Part shown: one piece after another, positions 37,826 through 44,906 of the stretch
Numbering within the stretch: position 1 is the first letter of the stretch
Layout of the letters: each line of letters begins with the position of its first letter
NCBI GenBank assembly: GCA_013389115.1
Contig: JACADY010000018.1
Span: forward strand, 1-44,906
Direction of reading: 5' to 3'
DNA: 44,906 nucleotides
DNA from: Alphaproteobacteria bacterium
Lineage (GTDB): Bacteria > Pseudomonadota > Alphaproteobacteria > Micropepsales > Micropepsaceae
Program-made: the position numbers and the translations under genes
Notes under the pieces: model-generated
Database searches by the model: none
What the model saw: only the letters and a program-made list of their open reading frames with translations
Told to the model about the DNA's origin: nothing

Positions 37826-38131
37826 TCACCAGCTCGACTTGACCATGCCCGGCACCTGCCCCATCGAGGCGAGGTCGCGAAGCATGATGCGCGACAATTT
37901 CAGCTTCCGGTAGAACGCCCGCGGACGCCCCGTCAGTTCGCAACGATTGCGGATGCGCACGCGGGAGGAATTGCGCGGCAGGCGGGCCAGCTTCAGCCGG
38001 GCCGCGAACCGCTCCTCCGGCGGACGGTTCATGTCATCCGCGATTGCCTTCAAGGCCGCGCGCTTCGCCGCAAATTTCTTCACGAGGCGCTCGCGCTTCT
38101 TGTTCCGTTCAACGGCGCTCAACTTCGCCAT
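37826..38131 (-). CDS. rpsN: Ribosomal protein S14 (long, zinc-less form)
   Basis: A 101-residue S14 of the C-minus type: the CxxC zinc pairs of the short form are absent, and a single cysteine remains in [20 protein letters not shown]. This long form is typical of proteobacteria. It lies between rplE and rpsH. Confidence 0.96.
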   Translation of the reverse strand: MAKLSAVERNKKRERLVKKFAAKRAALKAIADDMNRPPEERFAARLKLARLPRNSSRVRIRNRCELTGRPRAFYRKLKLSRIMLRDLASMGQVPGMVKSSW

Positions 38132-38152
38132 TTCTGTCTCCTCGCAACGCCG

Positions 38153-38875
38153 CTAGTTCAGGAACGGGAATTGGAAGCCGCGAAGCAATTCCTTCGCTTC
38201 GTCATCCGTCTTCGCCGTCGTGCAAATGATGATGTCCATGCCCCAGACCTGTTCGACCTTGTCATAGTCGATCTCTGGGAACACGATGTGTTCCTTAAGC
38301 CCGAGCGCATAATTCCCGCGCCCGTCAAAGCTCTTGCCATTCAGCCCGCGGAAGTCGCGCACCCGTGGCAGCGCCATGGTGATGAGCCGGTCAAGAAACT
38401 CATACATCCGCGCCTTGCGAAGCGTGACCTTGCAGCCAAGCGGCATGTTCTCGCGCACCTTGAAGGTCGCGATCGATTTGCGCGCCTTGGTGATGACGGG
38501 CTTCTGGCCGGCGATCAGCATCAGATCGCGCGCCGCGGCCTGCGCCTTTTTCGTATCGGCCGTTGTCTCGCCGACGCCCATGTTGAGCACGATCTTGTCG
38601 AGCTGGGGCACCTGCATGATGTTCTTATAGCCGAACTTCTCCATCAGCTGCGGGCGGATGGTCGAGAGGTAGCGCGACTTGAAGCGCGGCTGGTACTCGC
38701 CCATCGCCGGCGGCGTCGCCTTTTCCCGTGCGCCGTCCGGCCCCGCGGCCTTGGCTTCTTCGCCCTTCGCCTTGCCCTTGGCGGACTTCTCGCCCTTGGC
38801 GGCCTTTTCGCCCTTCGCCGACTTGCTCTCGCCGGCGTCGGCCTTGGCCTTCTTCTTCTTGTCTTCCTCAGCCAT
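38153..38875 (-). CDS. rplE: Ribosomal protein L5 with long Lys/Ala-rich N-terminal extension
   Basis: A 240-residue protein. Residues 58-240 are ordinary L5 ([20 protein letters not shown], then [40 protein letters not shown] and the end GFQFPFLN), which binds 5S rRNA and helps form the central protuberance. Before this stand 57 extra residues rich in Lys, Ala, Gly and Glu, with repeated [12 protein letters not shown] units and about 15 lysines. The start at 38875 has GGAGAGG six bases upstream and overlaps the rplX stop by eight bases, whereas an internal ATG at 38704 has only a poor site. So the extension is likely translated. Normal L5 is about 178-187 residues. Confidence 0.95.
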   Translation of the reverse strand: MAEEDKKKKAKADAGESKSAKGEKAAKGEKSAKGKAKGEEAKAAGPDGAREKATPPAMGEYQPRFKSRYLSTIRPQLMEKFGYKNIMQVPQLDKIVLNMGVGETTADTKKAQAAARDLMLIAGQKPVITKARKSIATFKVRENMPLGCKVTLRKARMYEFLDRLITMALPRVRDFRGLNGKSFDGRGNYALGLKEHIVFPEIDYDKVEQVWGMDIIICTTAKTDDEAKELLRGFQFPFLN

Positions 38876-39185
38876 CGATGACCTCTCCGGACTTCTTCGC
38901 GACCCGAACCTTGCGGCCGTCCGTCAATATCTTGAACCCAACCCGCGTCGGTTCTCCCGACTTGGGATCGACATGCGCCAGGTTCGAGAGATGAATCGGC
39001 GCTTCCTTGGAGATGATGCCGCCTTGTGCGCGCGGGGTCTGGCGCTGATGGCGTTTCACCATGTTGATGCCCTGCACGATAGCGCGCTCCTCATCGGGGA
39101 TCACCTTGAGGACCTCGCCCTTCTTGCCCTTGTCGCGCCCCGTGATCACGACGACCTTGTCGCCCTTGCGGATTTTAGCGGCCAT
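38868..39185 (-). CDS. rplX: Ribosomal protein L24
   Basis: A 105-residue assembly-initiating large-subunit protein. The KOW motif is [20 protein letters not shown] and [20 protein letters not shown] follows. Its stop lies inside the start of rplE (8-base overlap). Confidence 0.97.
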   Translation of the reverse strand: MAAKIRKGDKVVVITGRDKGKKGEVLKVIPDEERAIVQGINMVKRHQRQTPRAQGGIISKEAPIHLSNLAHVDPKSGEPTRVGFKILTDGRKVRVAKKSGEVIDG

Positions 39186-39188
39186 GAT

Positions 39189-39557
39189 TCAAAGAACCTC
39201 CGGCGCCAGCGAGACGATCTTCATGTGGTTCTTCGCGCGCAGCTCGCGCGTCACCGGTCCGAAGATGCGCGTGCCCACAGGCTCGCCCTGATTGTTGATG
39301 AGAACGGCTGCATTCCGGTCGAACCGGATGATCGAGCCGTCGGGACGGCGGATGCTCGCGGCCGTGCGCACGACGACCGCCTTCATCACATCACCCTTCT
39401 TCACGCGGCCGCGCGGGATCGCGTCCTTGACCGAAACCACGATGGTGTCGCCGATCGAGGCGTATTTCCGCTTCGAGCCGCCGAGCACCTTGATGCACAT
39501 CACGCGCCTGGCGCCCGAATTGTCCGCGACGTCCAGATCGGTCGTCTGCTGAATCAT
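39189..39557 (-). CDS. rplN: Ribosomal protein L14
   Basis: A 122-residue protein at the subunit interface. It begins [20 protein letters not shown] and ends [10 protein letters not shown], both standard. Three bases separate it from rplX. Confidence 0.97.
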   Translation of the reverse strand: MIQQTTDLDVADNSGARRVMCIKVLGGSKRKYASIGDTIVVSVKDAIPRGRVKKGDVMKAVVVRTAASIRRPDGSIIRFDRNAAVLINNQGEPVGTRIFGPVTRELRAKNHMKIVSLAPEVL

Positions 39558-39590
39558 GGGGGTATCTCCTAAAGCCGACGGGTCAGAGCA

Positions 39591-39827
39591 TCAGCTCTGG
39601 TCCGTCACGACCTCCCAGCGCTTGAGTTTCGACATCGGACGGCACTCGCGGATCTTCACGGTGTCGCCCACCTTGAACTGACCCGTTTCGTCATGCGCGT
39701 GATACTTCTTCGAGGTGCGCACGGTCTTGCCATAGAGCGGGTGGCGATAGCGCCGCTCGACTTCGACGACGACCGTCTTGACGTTCTTGTCGCTGACGAC
39801 GGTGCCTTGCAGAATGCGTTTGGGCAT
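39591..39827 (-). CDS. rpsQ: Ribosomal protein S17
   Basis: A 78-residue 16S-rRNA-binding protein with the S17 start [20 protein letters not shown] and the block [20 protein letters not shown]. It lies between rpmC and rplN. Confidence 0.97.
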   Translation of the reverse strand: MPKRILQGTVVSDKNVKTVVVEVERRYRHPLYGKTVRTSKKYHAHDETGQFKVGDTVKIRECRPMSKLKRWEVVTDQS

Positions 39828-39854
39828 GGGGGCTTCTCTTCTTCTCTCTCGTCT

Positions 39855-40073
39855 TTAGGCCGCGGAGCCCGCTGCTTTGCTTTTCTGGTTAAGGACCGTC
39901 ATCACCCGCGCGATCGAGCGGCGCACTTCGCGCACGCGCGTCGTGTTCTCGAGTTGGCCGCTCGCCTTCTGAAAGCGCAGATTGAACTGCTCCTTCTTCA
40001 GCTTGGTGAGTTCGGTGGTCAATTCGTCCACCGTCATGCCCTTCATATCAGCCGCCGTCTGCTTCTTCGCCAT
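39855..40073 (-). CDS. rpmC: Ribosomal protein L29
   Basis: A 72-residue two-helix protein at the exit tunnel. [20 protein letters not shown] and [20 protein letters not shown] are its signatures. It lies between rplP and rpsQ. Confidence 0.96.
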   Translation of the reverse strand: MAKKQTAADMKGMTVDELTTELTKLKKEQFNLRFQKASGQLENTTRVREVRRSIARVMTVLNQKSKAAGSAA

Positions 40074-40088
40074 GATCGCACCAACCTC

Positions 40089-40505
40089 TTAAACGTGGCC
40101 GAGCCGCGAGATGAACTTGCACTTGATCGGCAGCTTGCGCTCGCCTAGCCGCATGGCCTCGCGCGCGACATCTTCAGGAACGCCGTCGACCTCGAAAAGA
40201 ATGCGGCCCGGTTTGATCCGCGCCACCCAGTACTCGGGCGTACCCTTGCCCGAACCCATGCGCACTTCGGCTGGCTTGCGCGAAACGGGCACATCGGGGA
40301 ACACCCGGATCCAGAGCCGACCCGCGCGCTTCATCTGGCGCACGATCGCGCGGCGAGCTGCCTCGATCTGACGCGCGGTGATGCGCTCCGGCTCCAAGGC
40401 CTTCAGCCCGAACTCGCCGAAATTGAGCGCGGTTCCGCCCTTCGCCTTGCCGTGGATGCGGCCCTTATGCGCCTTGCGGAATTTGGTGCGTTTTGGTTGC
40501 AGCAT
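40089..40505 (-). CDS. rplP: Ribosomal protein L16
   Basis: A 138-residue protein near the A-site t[23 protein letters not shown] opens it, and [20 protein letters not shown] with the invariant arginine zone follows. Sixteen bases precede rpmC. Confidence 0.97.
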   Translation of the reverse strand: MLQPKRTKFRKAHKGRIHGKAKGGTALNFGEFGLKALEPERITARQIEAARRAIVRQMKRAGRLWIRVFPDVPVSRKPAEVRMGSGKGTPEYWVARIKPGRILFEVDGVPEDVAREAMRLGERKLPIKCKFISRLGHV

Positions 40506-40526
40506 GACGTCTCAATTCCTTGCCGA

Positions 40527-41231
40527 TCAGGAGGCCGGCGCTTGGCGGCCGCGGGTCTGCTCTGGAGCCTCGTTCATGCGCTTGTCTTGCGCCATCGGGT
40601 CATGCTCCATGATCTCGCCCTTGAAAATCCAAACCTTCACCCCGCACGTGCCCATGGCCGTGTGCGCGGTCGAGCGGCCGAAATCGATATCGGCGCGCAG
40701 CGTGTGCAGCGGCACCCGGCCCTCGCGATACCATTCGACCCGCGCAATCTCCGCCCCGCCCAGGCGCCCGCCGCAATTGATGCGGATGCCCTTGGCGCCA
40801 AGCCGGATCGCCGACTGCACCGCCCGCTTCATCGCCCGGCGGAACGACACGCGCCGCGCCAGCTGCTGCGCGATCGAATCGGCGACGAGGCGCGCATCGA
40901 TCTCGGGCTTGCGCACTTCGACGATGTTGAGGATGACCTCGCTCTCCGTCATGCGGCCGAGATCTTGCTTCATCTTCTCGATGTCCGCGCCCTTTTTGCC
41001 AATGACGACGCCCGGCCTAGCCGAATAGATCGTCACCCGGCACTTCTTGTGCGGACGCTCGATGATGACCCGGCTGACGCCCGCAAGCTTCAAGCGCTCG
41101 TGGATCAGCTTGCGGATCGCGAGATCCTCATGCAGGTGCTTGGCGTACTCGCCCTTCTTCGCGTACCAGCGCGAATCCCACGTGCGGTTGATGCCGAGGC
41201 GCAAGCCAACGGGATTGATCTTCTGGCCCAT
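40527..41231 (-). CDS. rpsC: Ribosomal protein S3
   Basis: A 234-residue head protein. [20 protein letters not shown] opens it; the KH domain carries [20 protein letters not shown], and the C-terminal domain has [20 protein letters not shown]. Its start overlaps the rplV stop by one base at 41231. Confidence 0.97.
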   Translation of the reverse strand: MGQKINPVGLRLGINRTWDSRWYAKKGEYAKHLHEDLAIRKLIHERLKLAGVSRVIIERPHKKCRVTIYSARPGVVIGKKGADIEKMKQDLGRMTESEVILNIVEVRKPEIDARLVADSIAQQLARRVSFRRAMKRAVQSAIRLGAKGIRINCGGRLGGAEIARVEWYREGRVPLHTLRADIDFGRSTAHTAMGTCGVKVWIFKGEIMEHDPMAQDKRMNEAPEQTRGRQAPAS

Positions 41232-41617
41232 CAGGCGGCCTCCTCGGCTTGGTGCACGATGATCGTGATCATGCTGAACGGCTTCAAAACCCTCGCGCCA
41301 CGGCCGCGGCCACGCGCATGGAAACGCTTCATCACAAGGCTCTTGCCCACGAACGCCTCTTTGACGACGAGCGCGTCGACATCGAGGTTGTGGTTGTTCT
41401 CCGCATTGGCGACGGCCGATTGCAGCACCTTCTTCACCGAACGCGCGATGCGCTTCTCGGAGAATGTGAGCTCGGCCAGCGCCGTCTGCACCTTCTTGCC
41501 CCGGATCAGCTGCGCCACGAGGTTCAGCTTGCGTGGGCTCGTGCGAAGCAGCCGGCCAATGGCCTGGGCTTCGTTATCGGCGAGGCTAGCCTCGCGGGGA
41601 CGAGCGGATTTTCCCAT
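41231..41617 (-). CDS. rplV: Ribosomal protein L22
   Basis: A 128-residue tunnel protein. [20 protein letters not shown] and the beta-hairpin [20 protein letters not shown] that lines the exit tunnel are clear. It lies between rpsS and rpsC. Confidence 0.97.
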   Translation of the reverse strand: MGKSARPREASLADNEAQAIGRLLRTSPRKLNLVAQLIRGKKVQTALAELTFSEKRIARSVKKVLQSAVANAENNHNLDVDALVVKEAFVGKSLVMKRFHARGRGRGARVLKPFSMITIIVHQAEEAA

Positions 41618-41628
41618 GACGTGAGCCC

Positions 41629-41910
41629 TTATTTGCCTTTCTTCGCCTTCTTGTCGGCCGCATGACCGTAGAAGGTGCGCGTCGGCGCGAACTCGCCAAA
41701 CTTGTGTCCGACCATGTCCTCGGTGACGAGCACGGGAATATGTTTCTGCCCGTTATAGACACCGAAGGTGAGGCCAACGAATTGCGGCAGGATCGTGGAG
41801 CGACGGCTCCAGATCTTGATCGTATCTTTCCGCGTGGAGGCCCGCGCGGTCTCTGCCTTCTTCAGCAGAAACCCATCGACGAACGGGCCTTTCCAGACTG
41901 AACGCGCCAT
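41629..41910 (-). CDS. rpsS: Ribosomal protein S19
   Basis: A 93-residue head protein that starts [20 protein letters not shown] and has the [20 protein letters not shown] block. Eleven bases precede rplV. Confidence 0.97.
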   Translation of the reverse strand: MARSVWKGPFVDGFLLKKAETARASTRKDTIKIWSRRSTILPQFVGLTFGVYNGQKHIPVLVTEDMVGHKFGEFAPTRTFYGHAADKKAKKGK

Positions 41911-41922
41911 CCCGAGTTCTCC

Positions 41923-42762
41923 TTAATCCTTCGACTTCTTCGCGTGACGGCTGCGAATGATGAGCTTGTCGGTACGCTTGTTGTTGCGCGTCCTGTTACC
42001 CTTCGTGCCCTTACCCCAGGGCGTAACGGGATTGCGTCCGCCCTTGGTGCGGCCTTCACCGCCGCCATGCGGGTGATCGATGGGGTTCATCGCCGTGCCG
42101 CGCACCGAAGGACGCTTGCCCTTCCACACGTTGCGGCCCGCCTTGCCGATCACCTGGTTGAAATGATCCGGGTTCGACACGGCGCCCACCGTCGCCATGC
42201 ACTCAAGCCGCACCTTGCGCGTCTCGCCCGAGGAAAGCCGCAGGATCGCATAGCCCTGGTCACGGCCGACGAACTGCGCATAGGTGCCCGCCGAACGCGC
42301 GATCTTGCCGCCCGCACCCGGCTTGAACTCCACATTGTGCACGATCGTGCCGACCGGCATCGCGCCAAGCGGCATCGCATTGCCCGGCTTCACATCGACC
42401 TTTTCGCCCGAGATGACGGTATCGCCAACCGCAAGACGCTGCGGCGCGATGATATAGGTGAAGAGGCCGTCCTCATACTTGATGAGCGCGATGAACGCCG
42501 AACGGTTCGGATCATATTCAAGCCGCTCGACAACCGCCGGCACGTCGAACTTGCGGCGCCTGAAATCGATGACGCGATAGGCCTTCTTGTGCCCGCCGCC
42601 GCGCCAGCGCATCGTCACGCAGCCAAGGTTGTTCCGGCCGGCATATTCCTTCTGGCCCTCGGTCAGCCACTTCAGCGGCTTGCCCTTGTAGAGGCCCGAG
42701 CGATCGATCAGCACGAGCTGACGCGTACCGGGCGTAGTGGGATTGAATGTCTTCAGCGCCAT
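41923..42762 (-). CDS. rplB: Ribosomal protein L2
   Basis: A 279-residue peptidyl-transferase-region protein. [20 protein letters not shown] opens it, and the C-terminal [20 protein letters not shown] holds the invariant histidine. Length is the usual one. Confidence 0.98.
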   Translation of the reverse strand: MALKTFNPTTPGTRQLVLIDRSGLYKGKPLKWLTEGQKEYAGRNNLGCVTMRWRGGGHKKAYRVIDFRRRKFDVPAVVERLEYDPNRSAFIALIKYEDGLFTYIIAPQRLAVGDTVISGEKVDVKPGNAMPLGAMPVGTIVHNVEFKPGAGGKIARSAGTYAQFVGRDQGYAILRLSSGETRKVRLECMATVGAVSNPDHFNQVIGKAGRNVWKGKRPSVRGTAMNPIDHPHGGGEGRTKGGRNPVTPWGKGTKGNRTRNNKRTDKLIIRSRHAKKSKD

Positions 42763-42781
42763 GGCGGTGTCTCAGCTTCCC

Positions 42782-43078
42782 TTAAAGGCCCGTCGTCACG
42801 TCGATCGATTGGCCTTCCTCAAGCGTGACGATCGCCTTCTTCACGTCGATGCGCTTATAGCGCGTCCCACGGAACTGCTTCGTCTTGCCCTTGGTCGTGA
42901 CCGTATTCACCGCCTTCACCTTGACCTTCGGCCAAAGCTTCTCGATGGCGGCTTTGATTTGCGGCTTTGTCGCATCGATCGCCACGCGGAACACAACCTG
43001 ATTGTGTTCCGACACGCGCGTCGACTTTTCTGTGATCACCGGCGAGCGGATGATGTCATAGGCCGATAGCTCGCTCAT
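42782..43078 (-). CDS. rplW: Ribosomal protein L23
   Basis: A 98-residue exit-site protein, docking site for trigger factor and [23 protein letters not shown] and [20 protein letters not shown] are its signatures. Its ATG overlaps the rplD stop (43075-43078). Confidence 0.97.
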   Translation of the reverse strand: MSELSAYDIIRSPVITEKSTRVSEHNQVVFRVAIDATKPQIKAAIEKLWPKVKVKAVNTVTTKGKTKQFRGTRYKRIDVKKAIVTLEEGQSIDVTTGL

Positions 43079-43695
43079 TGCAGCCGCTCCGCGATCTGCG
43101 CCACCGCCGCCTTGGTGAGGACAAGCGTGTCGCGCTTCAAGATGTCGTAGACGTTAAGCCCTTGCGAGGGCAGCGCCTGGAAATGAACGAGATTGCGCAC
43201 CGCGCGCTCGAACATGGCATCGACCTGCGCGCCATCGACGATGAGCGCCGAGCTGAGCCCCAGCTTCTTGAACGAGGAGGCGAGCAGCTTCGTTTTCGCT
43301 TCAGCGACGCTGGCCGCCTCGACGATGACGAGCTTGTCGGCGCGCGCCTTGCTCGACAGGGCAAGCTTGAGGCCGAGCCGGCGAACCTTTTTCGGCAGAT
43401 CGAACTCATGGCTGCGCACGACAGGACCCATCGCCCGGCCACCGCCCCGGAACTGCGGCACGCGGGCAGAGCCGTGACGCGCCTGGCCCGTGCCCTTCTG
43501 CTTGTAGATCTTCTTCTTCGTGCGGTTGATCTCCGCGCGCGTCATCGTCCGGCGCGTACCGGCCCGGCGCTTGGAGAGCTGCCAATTGACCACGCGGTGC
43601 AAAATATCCGCCCGCGGCTCAAGTCCGAAGATCGCATCATCGAGTTCAATGTCGCCGGCCGGCGCGCCGTCAAGCGTAATGACTGGCTTCTTCAT
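43075..43695 (-). CDS. rplD: Ribosomal protein L4
   Basis: A 206-residue tunnel protein. [20 protein letters not shown] is the extended loop reaching into the tunnel, and the C-terminal [20 protein letters not shown] is standard. In E. coli L4 also represses the S10 operon. The ATG at 43695 overlaps the rplC stop; the longer frame to 43800 is discarded. Confidence 0.97.
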   Translation of the reverse strand: MKKPVITLDGAPAGDIELDDAIFGLEPRADILHRVVNWQLSKRRAGTRRTMTRAEINRTKKKIYKQKGTGQARHGSARVPQFRGGGRAMGPVVRSHEFDLPKKVRRLGLKLALSSKARADKLVIVEAASVAEAKTKLLASSFKKLGLSSALIVDGAQVDAMFERAVRNLVHFQALPSQGLNVYDILKRDTLVLTKAAVAQIAERLQ

Positions 43696-44399
43696 GACGC
43701 CTCTCCTTCGGCCTTCACTGCCTCGCGCGCACGAAATGCGGCCGGCTTCGGCGCGTCCTTGTGCAGCGGCACCTTCACCGCGTCGCGCACCATGATCCAC
43801 GCGCCCTTCACACCCGGCACCGAGCCCTTGATGAGAATGAGGCCGCGCTCAGGATCCGTGCGCACGACTTCGACATTCTGCGTGGTGACGACCGTGGTGC
43901 CCAGATGGCCGGCCATCTTCTTGTTCTTGAACGTCTTGCCAGGATCCTGGCGGCCACCCGTCGAACCATGGCTGCGGTGGCTGATCGAGACGCCGTGCGA
44001 GGCTTCAAGGCCGCGAAAGTTCCACCGCTTCATCGGTCCGGCAAAACCCTTGCCGAGCGTCGCGCCGGACACATCGACAAGCTGCCCGGCGACGAAGTGG
44101 TTCGCCGTGATCTCAACCCCGACATCGAGAAGATTGTCAGGGCTGACGCGGAACTCGGCGAGCTTGCGCTTGGGCTCGACTTCCGCCTTTGCGAAGTGTC
44201 CGCGCATCGGCTGCGTCACCCGCCGTGCCTTTTGCAGGCCGGCGCCGAGTTGCAGGGCGGTATAGCCATCCTTGTCAGCCGTGCGCTGCGCGACAACCTG
44301 AACGTTGTCGACCTTAAGGACGGTCACCGGCACATGACGGCCATCTTCGGTGAAGATGCGCATCATGCCCAGTTTCTGTGTAATGAGGCCGGTTCTCAT
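43692..44399 (-). CDS. rplC: Ribosomal protein L3
   Basis: A 235-residue protein near the peptidyl transferase centre. [20 protein letters not shown] opens it, and [20 protein letters not shown] is the L3 signature loop. The ATG at 44399 fits the family start; the frame to 44465 is discarded. Confidence 0.97.
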   Translation of the reverse strand: MRTGLITQKLGMMRIFTEDGRHVPVTVLKVDNVQVVAQRTADKDGYTALQLGAGLQKARRVTQPMRGHFAKAEVEPKRKLAEFRVSPDNLLDVGVEITANHFVAGQLVDVSGATLGKGFAGPMKRWNFRGLEASHGVSISHRSHGSTGGRQDPGKTFKNKKMAGHLGTTVVTTQNVEVVRTDPERGLILIKGSVPGVKGAWIMVRDAVKVPLHKDAPKPAAFRAREAVKAEGEAS

Positions 44400-44421
44400 G
44401 CGTGTGGGGCCTTCATGAACC

Positions 44422-44733
44422 TTAGAGTTGCTCGACCTGAACATCGACGCCGGCCGCAAGGTCAAGCTTCATCAGCGCATCGACGGTCTGCGGGTTCCAG
44501 TCAACGATGTCGAGGAGACGCTTGTGTGTCCTGATTTCGAACTGCTCGCGGCTCTTCTTGTCGACATGCACCGAGCGGTTCACCGTGAACTTCTCGATGC
44601 GGTTGGGAATGGGAATGGGTCCGCGCACCTTGGCACCAGTGCGCTTCGCCGTGTTCACGATCTCACGCGTCGAGCTGTCGAGCACGCGATGATCATAGGC
44701 TTTGAGCCGGATTCGGATCACTTGAGGCTGCAT
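44422..44733 (-). CDS. rpsJ: Ribosomal protein S10
   Basis: A 103-residue head protein, also NusE of the antitermination complex. [20 protein letters not shown] and [20 protein letters not shown] are its signatures. It is the first gene of the S10 operon here, following tuf. Confidence 0.98.
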   Translation of the reverse strand: MQPQVIRIRLKAYDHRVLDSSTREIVNTAKRTGAKVRGPIPIPNRIEKFTVNRSVHVDKKSREQFEIRTHKRLLDIVDWNPQTVDALMKLDLAAGVDVQVEQL

Positions 44734-44785
44734 GTCTTCTTCTTTCCTTCGTGCGGCCGCTCCGGCCTCGCCCGCTTCCGGCTGG

Positions 44786-44906
44786 TTACTTCACGATTTT
44801 AGCGACGACGCCTGCGCCGACGGTCCGGCCGCCCTCGCGGATGGCGAAGCGCAGCTTCTCTTCCATCGCGATCGGCACGATCAGCTCCACATCCATCGTC
44901 ACATTG
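44786..44906 (-). CDS. tuf: Elongation factor Tu, C-terminal end (partial)
   Basis: The window ends inside this gene. The visible last 39 codons read [20 protein letters not shown] and then [18 protein letters not shown] before TAA at 44786, the invariant end of EF-Tu. The rest of the gene, and probably fusA, rpsG and rpsL, lie beyond the window. Confidence 0.96.
   Translation of the reverse strand, partial: NVTMDVELIVPIAMEEKLRFAIREGGRTVGAGVVAKIVK

Noticed and set aside
38704..38704. Internal ATG as true start of L5
   Set aside because: It would leave a 160-base gap after rplX and has a poor ribosome site, while the upstream ATG has GGAGAGG and the frame is open throughout.

Overview
This is a high-GC bacterial chromosomal window that reads as Alphaproteobacteria. 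The evidence is an ATP12-type F1-ATPase assembly factor (a family of alphaproteobacteria and mitochondria), the minus-strand order S10/spc/alpha ribosomal operons > rplQ > HtrA protease > rarA > crcB > rluC-like > ATP12, a 101-residue zinc-less S14, propionyl-CoA carboxylase subunits, a large TonB-dependent receptor, and intergenic palindromes of the CCTCATCCTGAGG / CCTCACCCTT kind common in this class. Nothing in the sequence places it safely below class level.

Layout. 1-5760: accessory and housekeeping genes (DUF2061 protein, lipoprotein, methyltransferase, DnaJ-type zinc-finger membrane protein, membrane protein, argG, HCCA-isomerase-like protein), followed by a 300-base repeat-rich gap with a terminator. 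6064-9738: a TonB-dependent receptor divergent from an Rrf2 regulator, which is followed by a WrbA-type flavoprotein gene interrupted by an in-frame TAG. 9820-12918: rlmN, a nucleoside 2-deoxyribosyltransferase gene broken by a frameshift, and a split membrane-protein locus joined through a poly-T stop region. 13102-14192: a LuxR solo and a long inverted repeat. 14193-16910: an overlapping kelch / isovaleryl-CoA dehydrogenase / transglycosylase-EF-hand operon. 17141-19643: tRNA-Leu(GAG), an orphan FliN, lipB, and two tandem paralogous membrane proteins. 19664-24213: pccB - small ORF - vapB - vapC - pccA. 24410-29479: ATP12, rluC-like, crcB, rarA and htrA, mostly overlapping end to end. 29642-30493: a plus-strand membrane protein. 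30570-44906: rplQ back to tuf, 27 complete genes for the translation and secretion core plus the 3' end of tuf.

How the genes work together. The right third makes ribosomes, RNA polymerase alpha, SecY and adenylate kinase. The PCC subunits and isovaleryl-CoA dehydrogenase point to branched-chain amino acid and propionate catabolism. The Rrf2/flavoprotein pair suggests a redox-sensing unit, here apparently damaged.

The points most worth a second look are a roughly 57-residue lysine-rich N-terminal extension on ribosomal protein L5 supported by its own strong Shine-Dalgarno, three coding interruptions within 3.8 kb (9154-12918), a VapBC module plus an undescribed 59-residue ORF between pccB and pccA, the tandem membrane paralogs with a Gly/His/Ser-rich head, and a membrane protein with four CxxCxGxG knuckles. 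I did not find a CRISPR array, prophage, insertion sequence or an obvious defence island.
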